Source: Bacillota bacterium (GTDB lineage: Bacteria > Bacillota > Bacilli > Lactobacillales > Enterococcaceae). From it: a stretch of DNA of 6,443 nt. Shown here piece by piece: positions 1-5,874 of the stretch (position 1 is the stretch's first letter; every line of letters begins with the position of its first letter). The stretch spans positions 1-6,443 of the forward strand of contig JAEWFE010000084.1 in NCBI GenBank assembly GCA_023389005.1. Reading direction: 5' to 3'. The position numbers were made by a program, and so were the translations under genes. The notes beneath the pieces were generated by a model. It was given only the letters and a program-made list of their open reading frames with translations, was not told the origin of the DNA and made no database searches.

Positions 1-489
1 GAAGGTTGGATTCACTGTTTGACAATCCCAAGAGAGTTAACACTAGACGGAAATAAATTATGCCAAAATCCTGCAAATGAAATCTATCAATTAAGAAATC
101 AAGAAATTCAGCTATTGAATGGTACGCAAGAAATACAGTCATCTATGATTGAGCTTATCTGTGAAGAAGAAGTTCAAGAAGATTTTAAAATTACGATTGA
201 TGATGTTTTCACTTTGGCATATCAAGCAGACAATCATGAAATAACCTTAATACGAAAAAATTGGTATACAAATGAAGATGAATACCGTAAAGTGATACTT
301 GATGAACCTTTACAAAATTTTGACTGGTTTATCGATGGTTCGGTAAGTGAACTATTTGTAAACTCGGGTAGATATGTGGCAAGTGCACGTCTTTTTAATT
401 CAACTTATGTTCACTCAAAGAAAATCGAAATGACATCCGCGCAGTCATTTGTTAAAGGTTATCAATTAAATGCAATGAATGTTCATTAA
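1..489 (+). CDS. scrB: Sucrose-6-phosphate hydrolase (GH32 invertase), C-terminal part, 5' end outside window
   Basis: This is the last 162 residues of a glycoside hydrolase family 32 protein. The reading frame is open from base 1 (Glu-Gly-Trp-Ile-His-Cys-Leu-Thr-Ile-Pro-Arg-Glu), so the TTG at 19 is an internal leucine and not a start. The stretch W-x-H-C-L-T-x-P-R-E-L at visible residues 3-13 matches the conserved segment at the end of the GH32 beta-propeller in sucrose-6-phosphate hydrolases. The C-terminal beta-sandwich follows, with the typical F-x-D-x-S-x-x-E-L/I-F-V-N-x-G-R signature around visible residues 109-123. The catalytic Asp, RDP and EC motifs would lie upstream and cannot be checked. 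The family hydrolyses sucrose-6-phosphate imported by the sucrose PTS to glucose-6-phosphate and fructose in the cytoplasm. Another GH32 fructosidase is possible, but the PRELTL segment favours this assignment. A hairpin terminator begins five bases after the stop, so this is the end of its operon. Confidence 0.85.
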   Translation, partial: EGWIHCLTIPRELTLDGNKLCQNPANEIYQLRNQEIQLLNGTQEIQSSMIELICEEEVQEDFKITIDDVFTLAYQADNHEITLIRKNWYTNEDEYRKVILDEPLQNFDWFIDGSVSELFVNSGRYVASARLFNSTYVHSKKIEMTSAQSFVKGYQLNAMNVH

Positions 490-493
490 TCTG

Positions 494-532
494 AAATGGT
501 TTTAGTCTTGTACTAGAACCATTTTATTTTTA
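494..532 (+). terminator. Rho-independent terminator of the GH32 gene
   Basis: Bases 494-506 pair with 512-524 to form a 13-bp stem with a single G-U wobble. The loop is five bases (507-511) and a T-rich tract (TATTTTTAT) follows. It begins directly after the GH32 stop codon. Confidence 0.85.
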
Positions 533-536
533 TAAT
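508..536 (+). promoter_or_regulatory. Possible sigma-A promoter of the acetyltransferase gene
   Basis: A perfect -10 hexamer TATAAT lies at 531-536, 17 bases after TTGTAC at 508-513, which matches the -35 consensus only in its TTG. The candidate overlaps the preceding terminator. Transcription would start near 543, right at the ribosome binding site, which leaves a very short leader. This layout makes the call tentative, but some promoter is needed because a strong terminator precedes the gene. Confidence 0.35.
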
Positions 537-556
537 TATGAACGAGGAGGGATAAA

Positions 557-1072
557 ATGCAACTAAGATTAGCACAATTAGAGGATTTATCCGACATTTT
601 ACCCATTTATGAATCAGCTATCCAATTACTGGCCAAACAAAGTTCTACTCAATGGCAAGATGGTTATGGACCAACAAAAGAAAATATTCAGGTTAATATT
701 TTGAATCAGGAACTATATTTATTAATCAATGATAGCCAAATTGTGGCGCTGGGAACATTACAAGCTGGTGTTGATCCGGTGTATTCTGCCATTATTGGTC
801 AATGGAAGGGGACAAATAACTATTTATCGATTCATCGTATCTCTGTTAATCCATTGGTTCGACAAAAAGGCTACGCGAAAAAGCTGCTTCAAGCATTGAT
901 TTTACAAGGAAGAAAATTTGGGTATCATGATTTTCGGATTGATACACATCGACTCAATATAGGTATGCAAAAAGCTATTTTAGATACTGGATTTCAATTT
1001 TGCGGTGAGATTTACTTTCCAATCCCTGATGGACACCGTTACGCTTATCAGTTATTTGACAAGGTTGATTAA
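557..1072 (+). CDS. GNAT family N-acetyltransferase
   Basis: The 171-residue protein has the size and layout of a single-domain GCN5-related N-acetyltransferase, a cytoplasmic enzyme that moves an acetyl group from acetyl-CoA to an amine. The N-terminal beta-strand with acidic L-E-D-L (residues 8-11) opens the fold. Motif A is clear: strand beta4 with I-H-R-I-S-V-N-P at residues 92-99, then the acetyl-CoA pyrophosphate loop R-Q-K-G-Y-A at 102-107 and helix 3. The segment D-T-H-R-x-N at 130-135 and the helix ending in G-F at 146-147 form motif B, where N135 and the following helix are typical. The ATG has a strong ribosome binding site (GAGGAGGG, 544-551) with a 5-base gap. The substrate cannot be read from the sequence: the family covers antibiotics, polyamines, peptides and protein N-termini. 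The small gene 43 bases downstream is probably cotranscribed. Confidence 0.88.
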   Translation: MQLRLAQLEDLSDILPIYESAIQLLAKQSSTQWQDGYGPTKENIQVNILNQELYLLINDSQIVALGTLQAGVDPVYSAIIGQWKGTNNYLSIHRISVNPLVRQKGYAKKLLQALILQGRKFGYHDFRIDTHRLNIGMQKAILDTGFQFCGEIYFPIPDGHRYAYQLFDKVD

Positions 1073-1115
1073 TACTTGAAATATTGTTAATATAAGAAGG
1101 TAAGGACGGTGCAAT

Positions 1116-1298
1116 ATGAAGAAAAGACTAAAAAAGAAAAAAGCATACAAAAATTATATTCGTTCTATTTTTAAGGGATATGAAGAAATGCTTGAGAATC
1201 TTGAAATTAACGAACTACGCTTTGAATACTTAAAAGAAGAAACAATTCTATCAAGAGATGACAAACAACAAATTCGCTTTAGAACTAAAGATAAGTGA
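1116..1298 (+). CDS. Small lysine-rich hypothetical protein (60 aa)
   Basis: I do not recognise this protein. It starts with a very basic stretch (M-K-K-R-L-K-K-K-K) and continues as a likely helix (about residues 10-42) rich in Lys, Glu, Tyr and Leu. It ends in a charged tail containing R-D-D-K-Q-Q and R-F-R-T-K-D-K. There is no signal peptide, membrane segment or cysteine. It is likely a real gene. AAGGA at 1102-1106 sits nine bases before the ATG. The frame fills the space between the acetyltransferase and a strong terminator that starts two bases after the stop. No convincing separate promoter was found in the 43-base gap, so it is probably the second gene of the acetyltransferase transcript. 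The basic N-terminus would suit nucleic acid or ribosome contact, but that is only a guess from composition. Confidence 0.65.
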   Translation: MKKRLKKKKAYKNYIRSIFKGYEEMLENLEINELRFEYLKEETILSRDDKQQIRFRTKDK

Positions 1299-1300
1299 GA

Positions 1301-1347
1301 AAGAACAATTTAGGCTTGATTCATCAGGTCTAGATTGTTCTTTTTTT
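1301..1347 (+). terminator. Strong rho-independent terminator after the acetyltransferase/small-protein unit
   Basis: Bases 1301-1319 pair with 1324-1342 in a 19-bp stem with three G-U wobbles and no bulges. The loop is TTCA, and a run of seven T ends the structure at 1347. It closes the unit 557-1298 and means that the next gene pair needs its own promoter. Confidence 0.93.
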
Positions 1348-1379
1348 CAAGCGATTTCATGTAAATTTAATAAAAAGTA

Positions 1380-1388
1380 TGTTAGAAT
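1380..1388 (+). promoter_or_regulatory. Putative extended -10 promoter of the coiled-coil gene pair
   Basis: TG-T-TAGAAT at 1380-1388 is an extended -10 element with a 5/6 hexamer. The corresponding -35 position (about 1360-1365, TGTAAA) is poor, as is common for extended -10 promoters. Transcription would start near 1395, just before the AGGAGGG ribosome binding site at 1403-1409. Confidence 0.45.
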
Positions 1389-1416
1389 AAATATAAAATG
1401 TTAGGAGGGATTTTCT

Positions 1417-2271
1417 ATGCCTACATCTCAAGAGCAACAGCCAAGTTTTGGTGAGGTAAAAGCTAGTGCCTCAAAAAATATTGGACAATTATTACAAGAT
1501 TTGCAGTCTTTTGAACATGCAATCGAAACTGAAAATGTGGCTGAAATTTATCGCATTTATCAAGGAAAACTGCATAAAGAACTTAAAGAAACCTCAAACC
1601 AAAATCATGAAATTGACAACTTGTTAGCCAGAAAATTACATGATGCTTTATTAGCTAGATTTGAATATCTACAGTTTGTCAAAAAAATAAGTCCGACTCT
1701 TTTACAATATCGAATTGGACAATATTATCATCAACGTCCAACGATTATGGTTGATGTCAGTGTGCCTAAAATCTATATTGAGCCAACTGTCTTAAATGAA
1801 TGGCGTAATTTTAACGAAACGGATCAATCTCAACTAAAAGAAATTGAACAAAAAATCAATCAATTAGATGTGCAAAATCTAACATTACAGTCTGAAGTAG
1901 AAGAATTAGAGAAAAAATTATTGCCAATTAATAAGCAGATTCAACAAATGTCTCAACAAAAAACGATTTTTAACCGTGTGAAAAATGAGGAAGAATATTT
2001 ACAATTGTTGAATACTAAAAAACAATTAGAAGCGGATATACAAAAGCTAAATGCCCAAAAAGATGATGATACAACGCTAAATAGAAGAAAAGAGGCTTAT
2101 CAGCAAGATTATTTCAATATTCAGCTACATCGGGCATTAATTACAAAAGAATTGCGCTTAGTTCAAAAATACGCGACTTCTTTAGATCATTTAGAAGCTG
2201 AATTAATGCAATTTATTACTGATTATTTATTACCAAGAGAGGAGGTTCAAGCAAATGACAAAGGATTCTAA
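1417..2271 (+). CDS. Cysteine-free coiled-coil protein of unknown function (284 aa)
   Basis: I do not recognise a named family. The N-terminus (about residues 1-15) is polar and probably disordered. Residues 18-90 look all-helical. A short segment with beta character and prolines follows (about 106-124, V-D-V-S-V-P-K-I-Y-I-E-P). A long heptad-rich coiled coil spans about 133-215, and a final helical part ends near 272. The piece V-K-N-E-E-E-Y-L-Q-L-L at 188-198 weakly resembles the coiled-coil hairpin of zinc-ribbon (DUF164/CdsZ-like) proteins. This protein has no cysteine, so no zinc ribbon is present. There is no signal peptide or membrane helix, so it should be cytoplasmic. The start has an ideal AGGAGGG site at 1403-1409 with a 7-base gap. 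The last 17 bases overlap the next gene, whose ribosome binding site lies inside this one. That arrangement indicates translational coupling and a shared task, perhaps as a complex. Confidence 0.8.
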   Translation: MPTSQEQQPSFGEVKASASKNIGQLLQDLQSFEHAIETENVAEIYRIYQGKLHKELKETSNQNHEIDNLLARKLHDALLARFEYLQFVKKISPTLLQYRIGQYYHQRPTIMVDVSVPKIYIEPTVLNEWRNFNETDQSQLKEIEQKINQLDVQNLTLQSEVEELEKKLLPINKQIQQMSQQKTIFNRVKNEEEYLQLLNTKKQLEADIQKLNAQKDDDTTLNRRKEAYQQDYFNIQLHRALITKELRLVQKYATSLDHLEAELMQFITDYLLPREEVQANDKGF

Positions 2272-3223
2272 ACTTGAAGTACAAGAAAAAGAAGTGATGC
2301 ATTTTTCTGAATCATCTATTCCTCGAGAAGATATTGATTATACCGCTGTCAATGAAGAAATGAATATACAGACAGTTTATGATGAAACCAAACAAAAAGA
2401 TCATCAAAAAATTCTTTCATTAATTCAAGCAGCTGAAGATGAACTCGCCGATTTGAAATTACGCAGGGTGATTATGGAAGCAGATTTTGAAAAATTATTA
2501 TCACTTTTTAATCATCATGTACTGAATGAACATAAAATCTCCGCTCTAGCAAAGCAAATTTTAATTGAATATATAAGCTACGAACTTCTTAGACCGTTAT
2601 CTGCCATTGATTTGCAAAAAGGAGATAGCTTCAATCGTTGGTATACCAAGCATTTTCAAGTCATCCATCGCTTAGACGAGCAAAATAGACTCATTTTTGA
2701 ATTTCAATTAAACGTCTTAAACCCAAGCATGAACGCTGCATTTATTCCATTGCTAGCTTTTGATTTACTTTCAAAAGAAGTAGAAATATTTGATCATCAT
2801 ATGGCTTCTTTTATCCGTTTATGGTATGAAGACCATATTTTATCCAGAAATCAACTGGCTTTATTTAATCATGACTTAAATCAGCTCTTACTCTATGCCA
2901 AAAAATTAGGATTTACGGTTGAGCAAAGTTTATTAGATAATGCCTATGAATTGGTTGTAAACTTTACTAGTCAAAGAAAAGTTTCAGAATTAATCATTGA
3001 TCGCATCTTTATTAAATTGATGTCTGTCAAAGAATATGATTTTGAATTAGTTGACCAACAGACTTTTGAAATCTTGCTTGATCATCAGCAAAAAGTAAAA
3101 TTTTATCTTGATGAAAATCAATTTGCTCAAATTACCATCGATTCTGCCCAACAGCGACGATCGATTCTTGATTTCTTAACTAGTTATCCATTCTTAGTGC
3201 CACTATTAATCGGCAGCGAGTGA
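2255..3223 (+). CDS. Helical protein of unknown function, partner of the coiled-coil protein (322 aa)
   Basis: No family is recognised. Residues 1-48 are acidic and probably disordered. A helix follows at about 46-85, rich in Leu, Glu and Asp (Q-A-A-E-D-E-L-A-D-L-K-L). The rest appears to be a compact mainly helical domain with aromatic patches (F-N-R-W-Y at 126-130, F-I-R-L-W-Y at 186-191). It ends in the hydrophobic stretch Y-P-F-L-V-P-L-L-I-G at 311-320, which is too short and proline-broken for a clear membrane anchor. The protein has no cysteine and no recognisable catalytic motif. The ATG is supported by AGGAGG at 2240-2245 with a 9-base gap, inside the end of the upstream gene. The overlap implies coupled translation with the coiled-coil protein. 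No clear terminator follows, so transcripts may run on into the ahp region. A scaffold or regulatory role is conceivable, but the sequence does not show one. Confidence 0.8.
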   Translation: MTKDSKLEVQEKEVMHFSESSIPREDIDYTAVNEEMNIQTVYDETKQKDHQKILSLIQAAEDELADLKLRRVIMEADFEKLLSLFNHHVLNEHKISALAKQILIEYISYELLRPLSAIDLQKGDSFNRWYTKHFQVIHRLDEQNRLIFEFQLNVLNPSMNAAFIPLLAFDLLSKEVEIFDHHMASFIRLWYEDHILSRNQLALFNHDLNQLLLYAKKLGFTVEQSLLDNAYELVVNFTSQRKVSELIIDRIFIKLMSVKEYDFELVDQQTFEILLDHQQKVKFYLDENQFAQITIDSAQQRRSILDFLTSYPFLVPLLIGSE

Positions 3224-3239
3224 GAATGATTAAATCTAA

Positions 3240-3268
3240 TTGAAAATGATATTTCAATATAATATAAG
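3240..3268 (+). promoter_or_regulatory. Possible distal ahpC promoter with palindrome in the spacer
   Basis: TTGAAA (3240-3245) and TATAAG (3263-3268) are separated by 17 bases and each matches consensus at five of six positions. The inverted repeat ATTGAAA-N6-TTTCAAT (3239-3258) covers the -35 and most of the spacer, as an operator would. In such AT-rich DNA both could be chance, and the better promoter for ahpC lies 80 bases downstream. Confidence 0.3.
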
Positions 3269-3296
3269 ATTTTACAATATGAAACCAATTTTAAAA

Positions 3297-3311
3297 TTAT
3301 AATAAATATAA
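3297..3311 (+). promoter_or_regulatory. PerR-like box upstream of ahpC
   Basis: TTATAATAAATATAA matches the PerR box consensus TTATAATNATTATAA at 13 of 14 defined positions. PerR is the metal-dependent peroxide-sensing repressor of the Fur family that controls ahpCF, katA and dps-like genes in many Firmicutes. The box ends eight bases before the -35 of the ahpC promoter. The repeat at 3336-3351 supplies a second, weaker copy of the right half in inverted orientation. Background AT content raises the chance of random matches, but the position in front of ahpC supports the call. Confidence 0.6.
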
Positions 3312-3351
3312 CTAAAAGGTTGACCGATAACATATTTTTAGTTATATTTAT
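3302..3351. repeat. Perfect 16-bp inverted repeat flanking the ahpC promoter core
   Basis: ATAAATATAACTAAAA at 3302-3317 is repeated exactly in inverted orientation at 3336-3351, separated by 18 bases. The left arm overlaps the PerR-like box. The right arm covers the -10 element, and the -35 lies in the loop. No T-run follows the right arm, so it is not a normal terminator. It is better explained as a two-site operator that could be bridged by repressor dimers. Confidence 0.7.
3320..3348 (+). promoter_or_regulatory. sigma-A promoter of ahpC-ahpF
   Basis: TTGACC (3320-3325) and TATATT (3343-3348) are spaced by exactly 17 bases, each with one mismatch to consensus. Transcription would begin near 3355 and give a leader of about 40 bases carrying the GGAGG site at 3383-3387. 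Confidence 0.65.
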
Positions 3352-3394
3352 ATTGAGAGTTGTCTCAAATATTTAAATTATTGGAGGAATAGCC

Positions 3395-3955
3395 ATGTCA
3401 TTAATTGGTAAAGAAGTAATTGAATTCAAAGCAAATGCATTTCATAACGGAGAATTCATTGAGGTTACAAATGAAGATTTTAAAGGTCATTGGAGTGTTG
3501 TTTGCTTCTATCCTGCAGACTTCACATTTGTTTGTCCAACAGAATTAGAAGACTTACAAGAACAATACGCTACACTAAAGAGCTTAGGAGTAGAAGTATA
3601 CTCTGTTTCAACAGATACACACTTTACCCACAAAGCTTGGCATGATCATTCAGAAGCTATTTCAAAATTAGAATACATTATGATTGGTGATCCATCTCAT
3701 CAAATTTCATTAGGTTTTGATGTATTAGATGATCAAGGTTTAGCACAACGCGGAACATTTATTATTGATCCAGATGGCATTGTTCAAGCACTTGAAATCA
3801 ATGCTGATGGTATTGGACGTAATGCTGCGATTCTTGTTGATAAAATTCGTGCAGCACAATACGTTCGTACACATCCAGGTGAAGTATGCCCAGCCAAATG
3901 GAAAGAAGGAGCAGAAACACTTAAACCTAGTCTAGATTTAGTTGGTAAGATTTAA
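3395..3955 (+). CDS. ahpC: Alkyl hydroperoxide reductase subunit C (peroxiredoxin)
   Basis: This 186-residue protein is a full-length typical 2-Cys peroxiredoxin, which reduces hydrogen peroxide, organic peroxides and peroxynitrite in the cytoplasm. The active-site motif P-x-x-x-T-x-x-C is at residues 40-47 (Y-P-A-D-F-T-F-V-C-P-T-E), so C47 is the peroxidatic cysteine. C165 in G-E-V-C-P-A-K-W is the resolving cysteine of the partner subunit. R119, in Q-R-G-T-F-I-I-D-P-D-G, is the conserved arginine that activates the peroxidatic thiolate. C37 in the preceding beta strand is an extra, non-catalytic cysteine. The start is set by GGAGG at 3383-3387, seven bases before the ATG. The reductase ahpF follows 17 bases downstream on the same transcript. 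The PerR-like box and promoter upstream suggest induction by peroxide. Confidence 0.97.
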   Translation: MSLIGKEVIEFKANAFHNGEFIEVTNEDFKGHWSVVCFYPADFTFVCPTELEDLQEQYATLKSLGVEVYSVSTDTHFTHKAWHDHSEAISKLEYIMIGDPSHQISLGFDVLDDQGLAQRGTFIIDPDGIVQALEINADGIGRNAAILVDKIRAAQYVRTHPGEVCPAKWKEGAETLKPSLDLVGKI

Positions 3956-3972
3956 GAAAAGGGGATTGTCAA

Positions 3973-5505
3973 ATGGCTTTAGATACTGAAATTAAAGCGC
4001 AATTAGCCCAATATCTTGAATTACTTGAAAATGATGTTGTTTTTGCTGCTCACTTAGATGAAAGTGAAAACAGTCAAAAGGTTCGCGAGTTTCTAGATGA
4101 AATCCAAGCAATGTCACCAAAAATTTCATTAGTAGATAAATCATTAACTCGTGCACCATCTTTTATGATTAATCAAAAAGGGCAAGCAGATAGTGGTATT
4201 GAGTTTGCAGGATTACCACTTGGTCACGAATTTACTTCATTTATTTTAGCGTTATTACAAGTAGGTGGACGTAAACCAAAAGTTGAAGAAGATGTGATTC
4301 GTCGTATTGAAAAAATCAATCGACCTTTACACTTTGAAACTTATATTAGCTTAACTTGTCATAATTGTCCTGACGTTGTTCAGTCTTTAAACATTATGTC
4401 AGTCTTAAATCCAAATATCAGTCATACAATGATTGAGGGCGGTATGTTTAAAGATGAAGTAGATGCTAAAAAGATTATGGCTGTGCCAACTGTCTTTTTA
4501 GATGGTGAAGAATTCGCTAGCGGACGTATGAGTATCGAACAACTTGTAGATTTAGCTGCTGGTCCAAGTTCTGCTGAAGAATTCGAAGATAAAGGATTAT
4601 TTGATGTTCTTGTTGTCGGCGGTGGTCCTTCTGGTAGTTCAGCGGCAATCTATGCTGCTCGTAAAGGTATTCGTACAGGTATGGTTGTAGAAAACTTTGG
4701 TGGACAGGTAATGGAAACAGTCGGTATTGAAAATATGATTGGTACACCATATACTGAAGGTCCCAAATTGATGGCCCAAGTCGAACAACATGTAAAAGAA
4801 TATCCAGTTGAAATCATGAAAGGTCAACGTGCAAAAGATATTCGTAAAACAGATGTCGTGGAAGTTGAACTTGAAAATGGGGCTGTATTAAAAGCTAAAT
4901 CTGTTGTATTAGCTTTAGGTGCTAAATGGCGTAATATGAATGTGCCAGGAGAACAAGAATTCCGCAACAAAGGCGTTACTTATTGCCCACACTGTGACGG
5001 TCCATTATTCACTGGTAAGAAAGTAGCAGTCATCGGTGGGGGAAATTCAGGTATTGAAGCTGCCATTGACTTAGCGGGTTTAGCTGAACATGTCTATGTT
5101 TTAGAATTTTTACCGGAATTAAAAGCCGATCAAGTTTTACAAGATAGAGTAGCAAAATTAGATAATATTACCGTATTGAAAAATGTTGCTACGAAAGATA
5201 TTGTGGGATCTGATGAAGTAACTGGGCTTAACTATGTTGATCGTACCACGAATGAAGAACATCATATTGATTTATCTGGTGTATTTGTACAAATCGGTCT
5301 TGTACCAAATACTGCATGGTTAAAAGATAGAGTGGAACTTACAAATCGTGGTGAAATCATTGTTGACAAACATGGTCAAACAAGTATGCCTGGTGTATTT
5401 GCTGCAGGTGATTGCACTGATTCAGCCTACAAGCAAATTATTATTTCCATGGGTTCTGGTGCAACAGCGGCCCTTGGTGCGTTTGATTACTTAATTCGTC
5501 AATAA
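3973..5505 (+). CDS. ahpF: Alkyl hydroperoxide reductase subunit F (NADH:AhpC disulfide reductase)
   Basis: The 510-residue flavoprotein has the full AhpF architecture. An N-terminal tandem thioredoxin-like domain (about 1-195) carries the C129-H-N-C132 disulfide that reduces AhpC. A thioredoxin-reductase-like part (about 208-510) follows. Its FAD-binding G-G-G-P-S-G is at 216-221, and the redox centre C338-P-H-C341 passes electrons to the N-terminal disulfide. The NADH-binding G-G-G-N-S-G is at 355-360, and the FAD-contacting A-A-G-D-C-T-D is at 477-483. Length and motifs match the family, with no truncation or frameshift. Electrons run from NADH through FAD, C338/C341 and C129/C132 to the oxidised AhpC. 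The ATG lies 17 bases after the ahpC stop with an AAAAGGGG site in the gap, so the two are one operon. A perfect hairpin terminator ends it. Confidence 0.97.
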   Translation: MALDTEIKAQLAQYLELLENDVVFAAHLDESENSQKVREFLDEIQAMSPKISLVDKSLTRAPSFMINQKGQADSGIEFAGLPLGHEFTSFILALLQVGGRKPKVEEDVIRRIEKINRPLHFETYISLTCHNCPDVVQSLNIMSVLNPNISHTMIEGGMFKDEVDAKKIMAVPTVFLDGEEFASGRMSIEQLVDLAAGPSSAEEFEDKGLFDVLVVGGGPSGSSAAIYAARKGIRTGMVVENFGGQVMETVGIENMIGTPYTEGPKLMAQVEQHVKEYPVEIMKGQRAKDIRKTDVVEVELENGAVLKAKSVVLALGAKWRNMNVPGEQEFRNKGVTYCPHCDGPLFTGKKVAVIGGGNSGIEAAIDLAGLAEHVYVLEFLPELKADQVLQDRVAKLDNITVLKNVATKDIVGSDEVTGLNYVDRTTNEEHHIDLSGVFVQIGLVPNTAWLKDRVELTNRGEIIVDKHGQTSMPGVFAAGDCTDSAYKQIIISMGSGATAALGAFDYLIRQ

Positions 5506-5517
5506 AGAAGTTCAAGC

Positions 5518-5557
5518 GTCTAGAGAATGGTGCAATCCATTCTCTAGACTTTTTTTT
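5518..5557 (+). terminator. Rho-independent terminator of ahpC-ahpF
   Basis: GTCTAGAGAATGG (5518-5530) pairs perfectly with 5537-5549 in a 13-bp stem. The loop is six bases and eight T follow. It begins 12 bases after the ahpF stop. Confidence 0.95.
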
Positions 5558-5559
5558 AT

Positions 5560-5586
5560 AAAAAAAGTCGCAACCTATATTGCGAC
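5560..5586 (-). terminator. Rho-independent terminator of the small membrane-protein gene
   Basis: Read on the minus strand, GTCGCAA (5586-5580) pairs with TTGCGAC (5573-5567) around a six-base loop, followed by seven T (plus-strand A-run 5566-5560). The stem starts four bases after the stop codon. The stem is short but perfect and GC-containing. Confidence 0.85.
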
Positions 5587-5590
5587 AGAT

Positions 5591-5836
5591 TTAATATCTA
5601 TGATGAGCAGTGGGATATTCTTGATCATAAATATAGAAATAATTGGATTGATTTTTGCTCTTTTGTTGTTTCATTTTACGTTTTAACATACGATTACGAC
5701 GATCATCCCAAGCCATAATCCATAATATGACGATAGGCGCTAGATAGATAGGGATTTGATGATTGCCATAATCCCCAATGAATAGACCGAGAAAGAAAAT
5801 GATGAGTAATAAGCCCATTTGTCGAATAAATTTCAT
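5591..5836 (-). CDS. Small two-helix membrane protein, predicted SOS-induced (81 aa)
   Basis: The protein family is not recognised. Two hydrophobic segments are visible at about residues 8-20 (L-L-L-I-I-F-F-L-G-L-F-I) and 27-43 (Q-I-P-I-Y-L-A-P-I-V-I-L-W-I-M-A-W). They are joined by a short polar turn (D-Y-G-N-H). A strongly basic stretch follows (D-D-R-R-N-R-M-L-K-R-K-M-K), then a Tyr/His-rich tail. By the positive-inside rule both ends should face the cytoplasm, making a membrane hairpin. AGAGGGG lies five bases before the ATG. Two LexA operators sit in and just after its promoter, so expression should rise on DNA damage. Its position beside lexA, small size and membrane location recall the SOS division inhibitors YneA (Bacillus, Listeria) and SosA (Staphylococcus). 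However, those have one N-terminal helix with an outer C-terminal part, there is no LysM domain here, and those genes are divergent from lexA. The division-inhibitor role is therefore inference only. Confidence 0.82.
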   Translation of the reverse strand: MKFIRQMGLLLIIFFLGLFIGDYGNHQIPIYLAPIVILWIMAWDDRRNRMLKRKMKQQKSKNQSNYFYIYDQEYPTAHHRY

Positions 5837-5851
5837 AAATACCCCTCTTTT

Positions 5852-5865
5852 CGAACGTTTGTTTG
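5852..5865 (-). promoter_or_regulatory. LexA operator (SOS box), start-site-proximal copy
   Basis: The plus strand reads CGAACGTTTGTTTG, which fits the Gram-positive LexA operator CGAAC-N4-GTTYG. It lies directly downstream of the predicted transcription start (near 5868) and upstream of the ribosome binding site, so bound LexA would block elongation or initiation. Confidence 0.85.
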
Positions 5866-5874
5866 TATATCATT

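Noticed and set aside
19..21. TTG as the start of a 156-residue protein
   Set aside because: The preceding codons continue the conserved GH32 segment without a stop and no ribosome binding site is visible.
1056..1096. Promoter for the 60-residue gene using TTGACA at 1056-1061
   Set aside because: The -35 is perfect, but no acceptable -10 lies 16-18 bases downstream; the TATAAG at 1091-1096 is too far.
3221..3255. Fur-type boxes (TGAGAATGATTAAAT and TGAAAATGATATTTC)
   Set aside because: Only 9 to 10 of 14 defined positions match the 7-1-7 consensus, which is near what AT-rich DNA gives by chance.
3302..3351. Inverted repeat as a terminator of the upstream gene pair
   Set aside because: The stem is almost pure AT, the loop is 18 bases, and no T-run follows the right arm.
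4517..4827. Two minus-strand open frames (4517-4750 and 4639-4827)
   Set aside because: Both lie wholly inside ahpF, have no ribosome binding site and encode low-complexity Tyr/Gln/Leu- or Phe-rich sequence typical of antisense shadows.
5591..5836. YneA or SosA homologue for the small membrane protein
   Set aside because: There is no LysM domain, two hydrophobic segments instead of one, and a basic cytoplasmic tail. Analogy by context is kept as a hypothesis, but the names are not applied.
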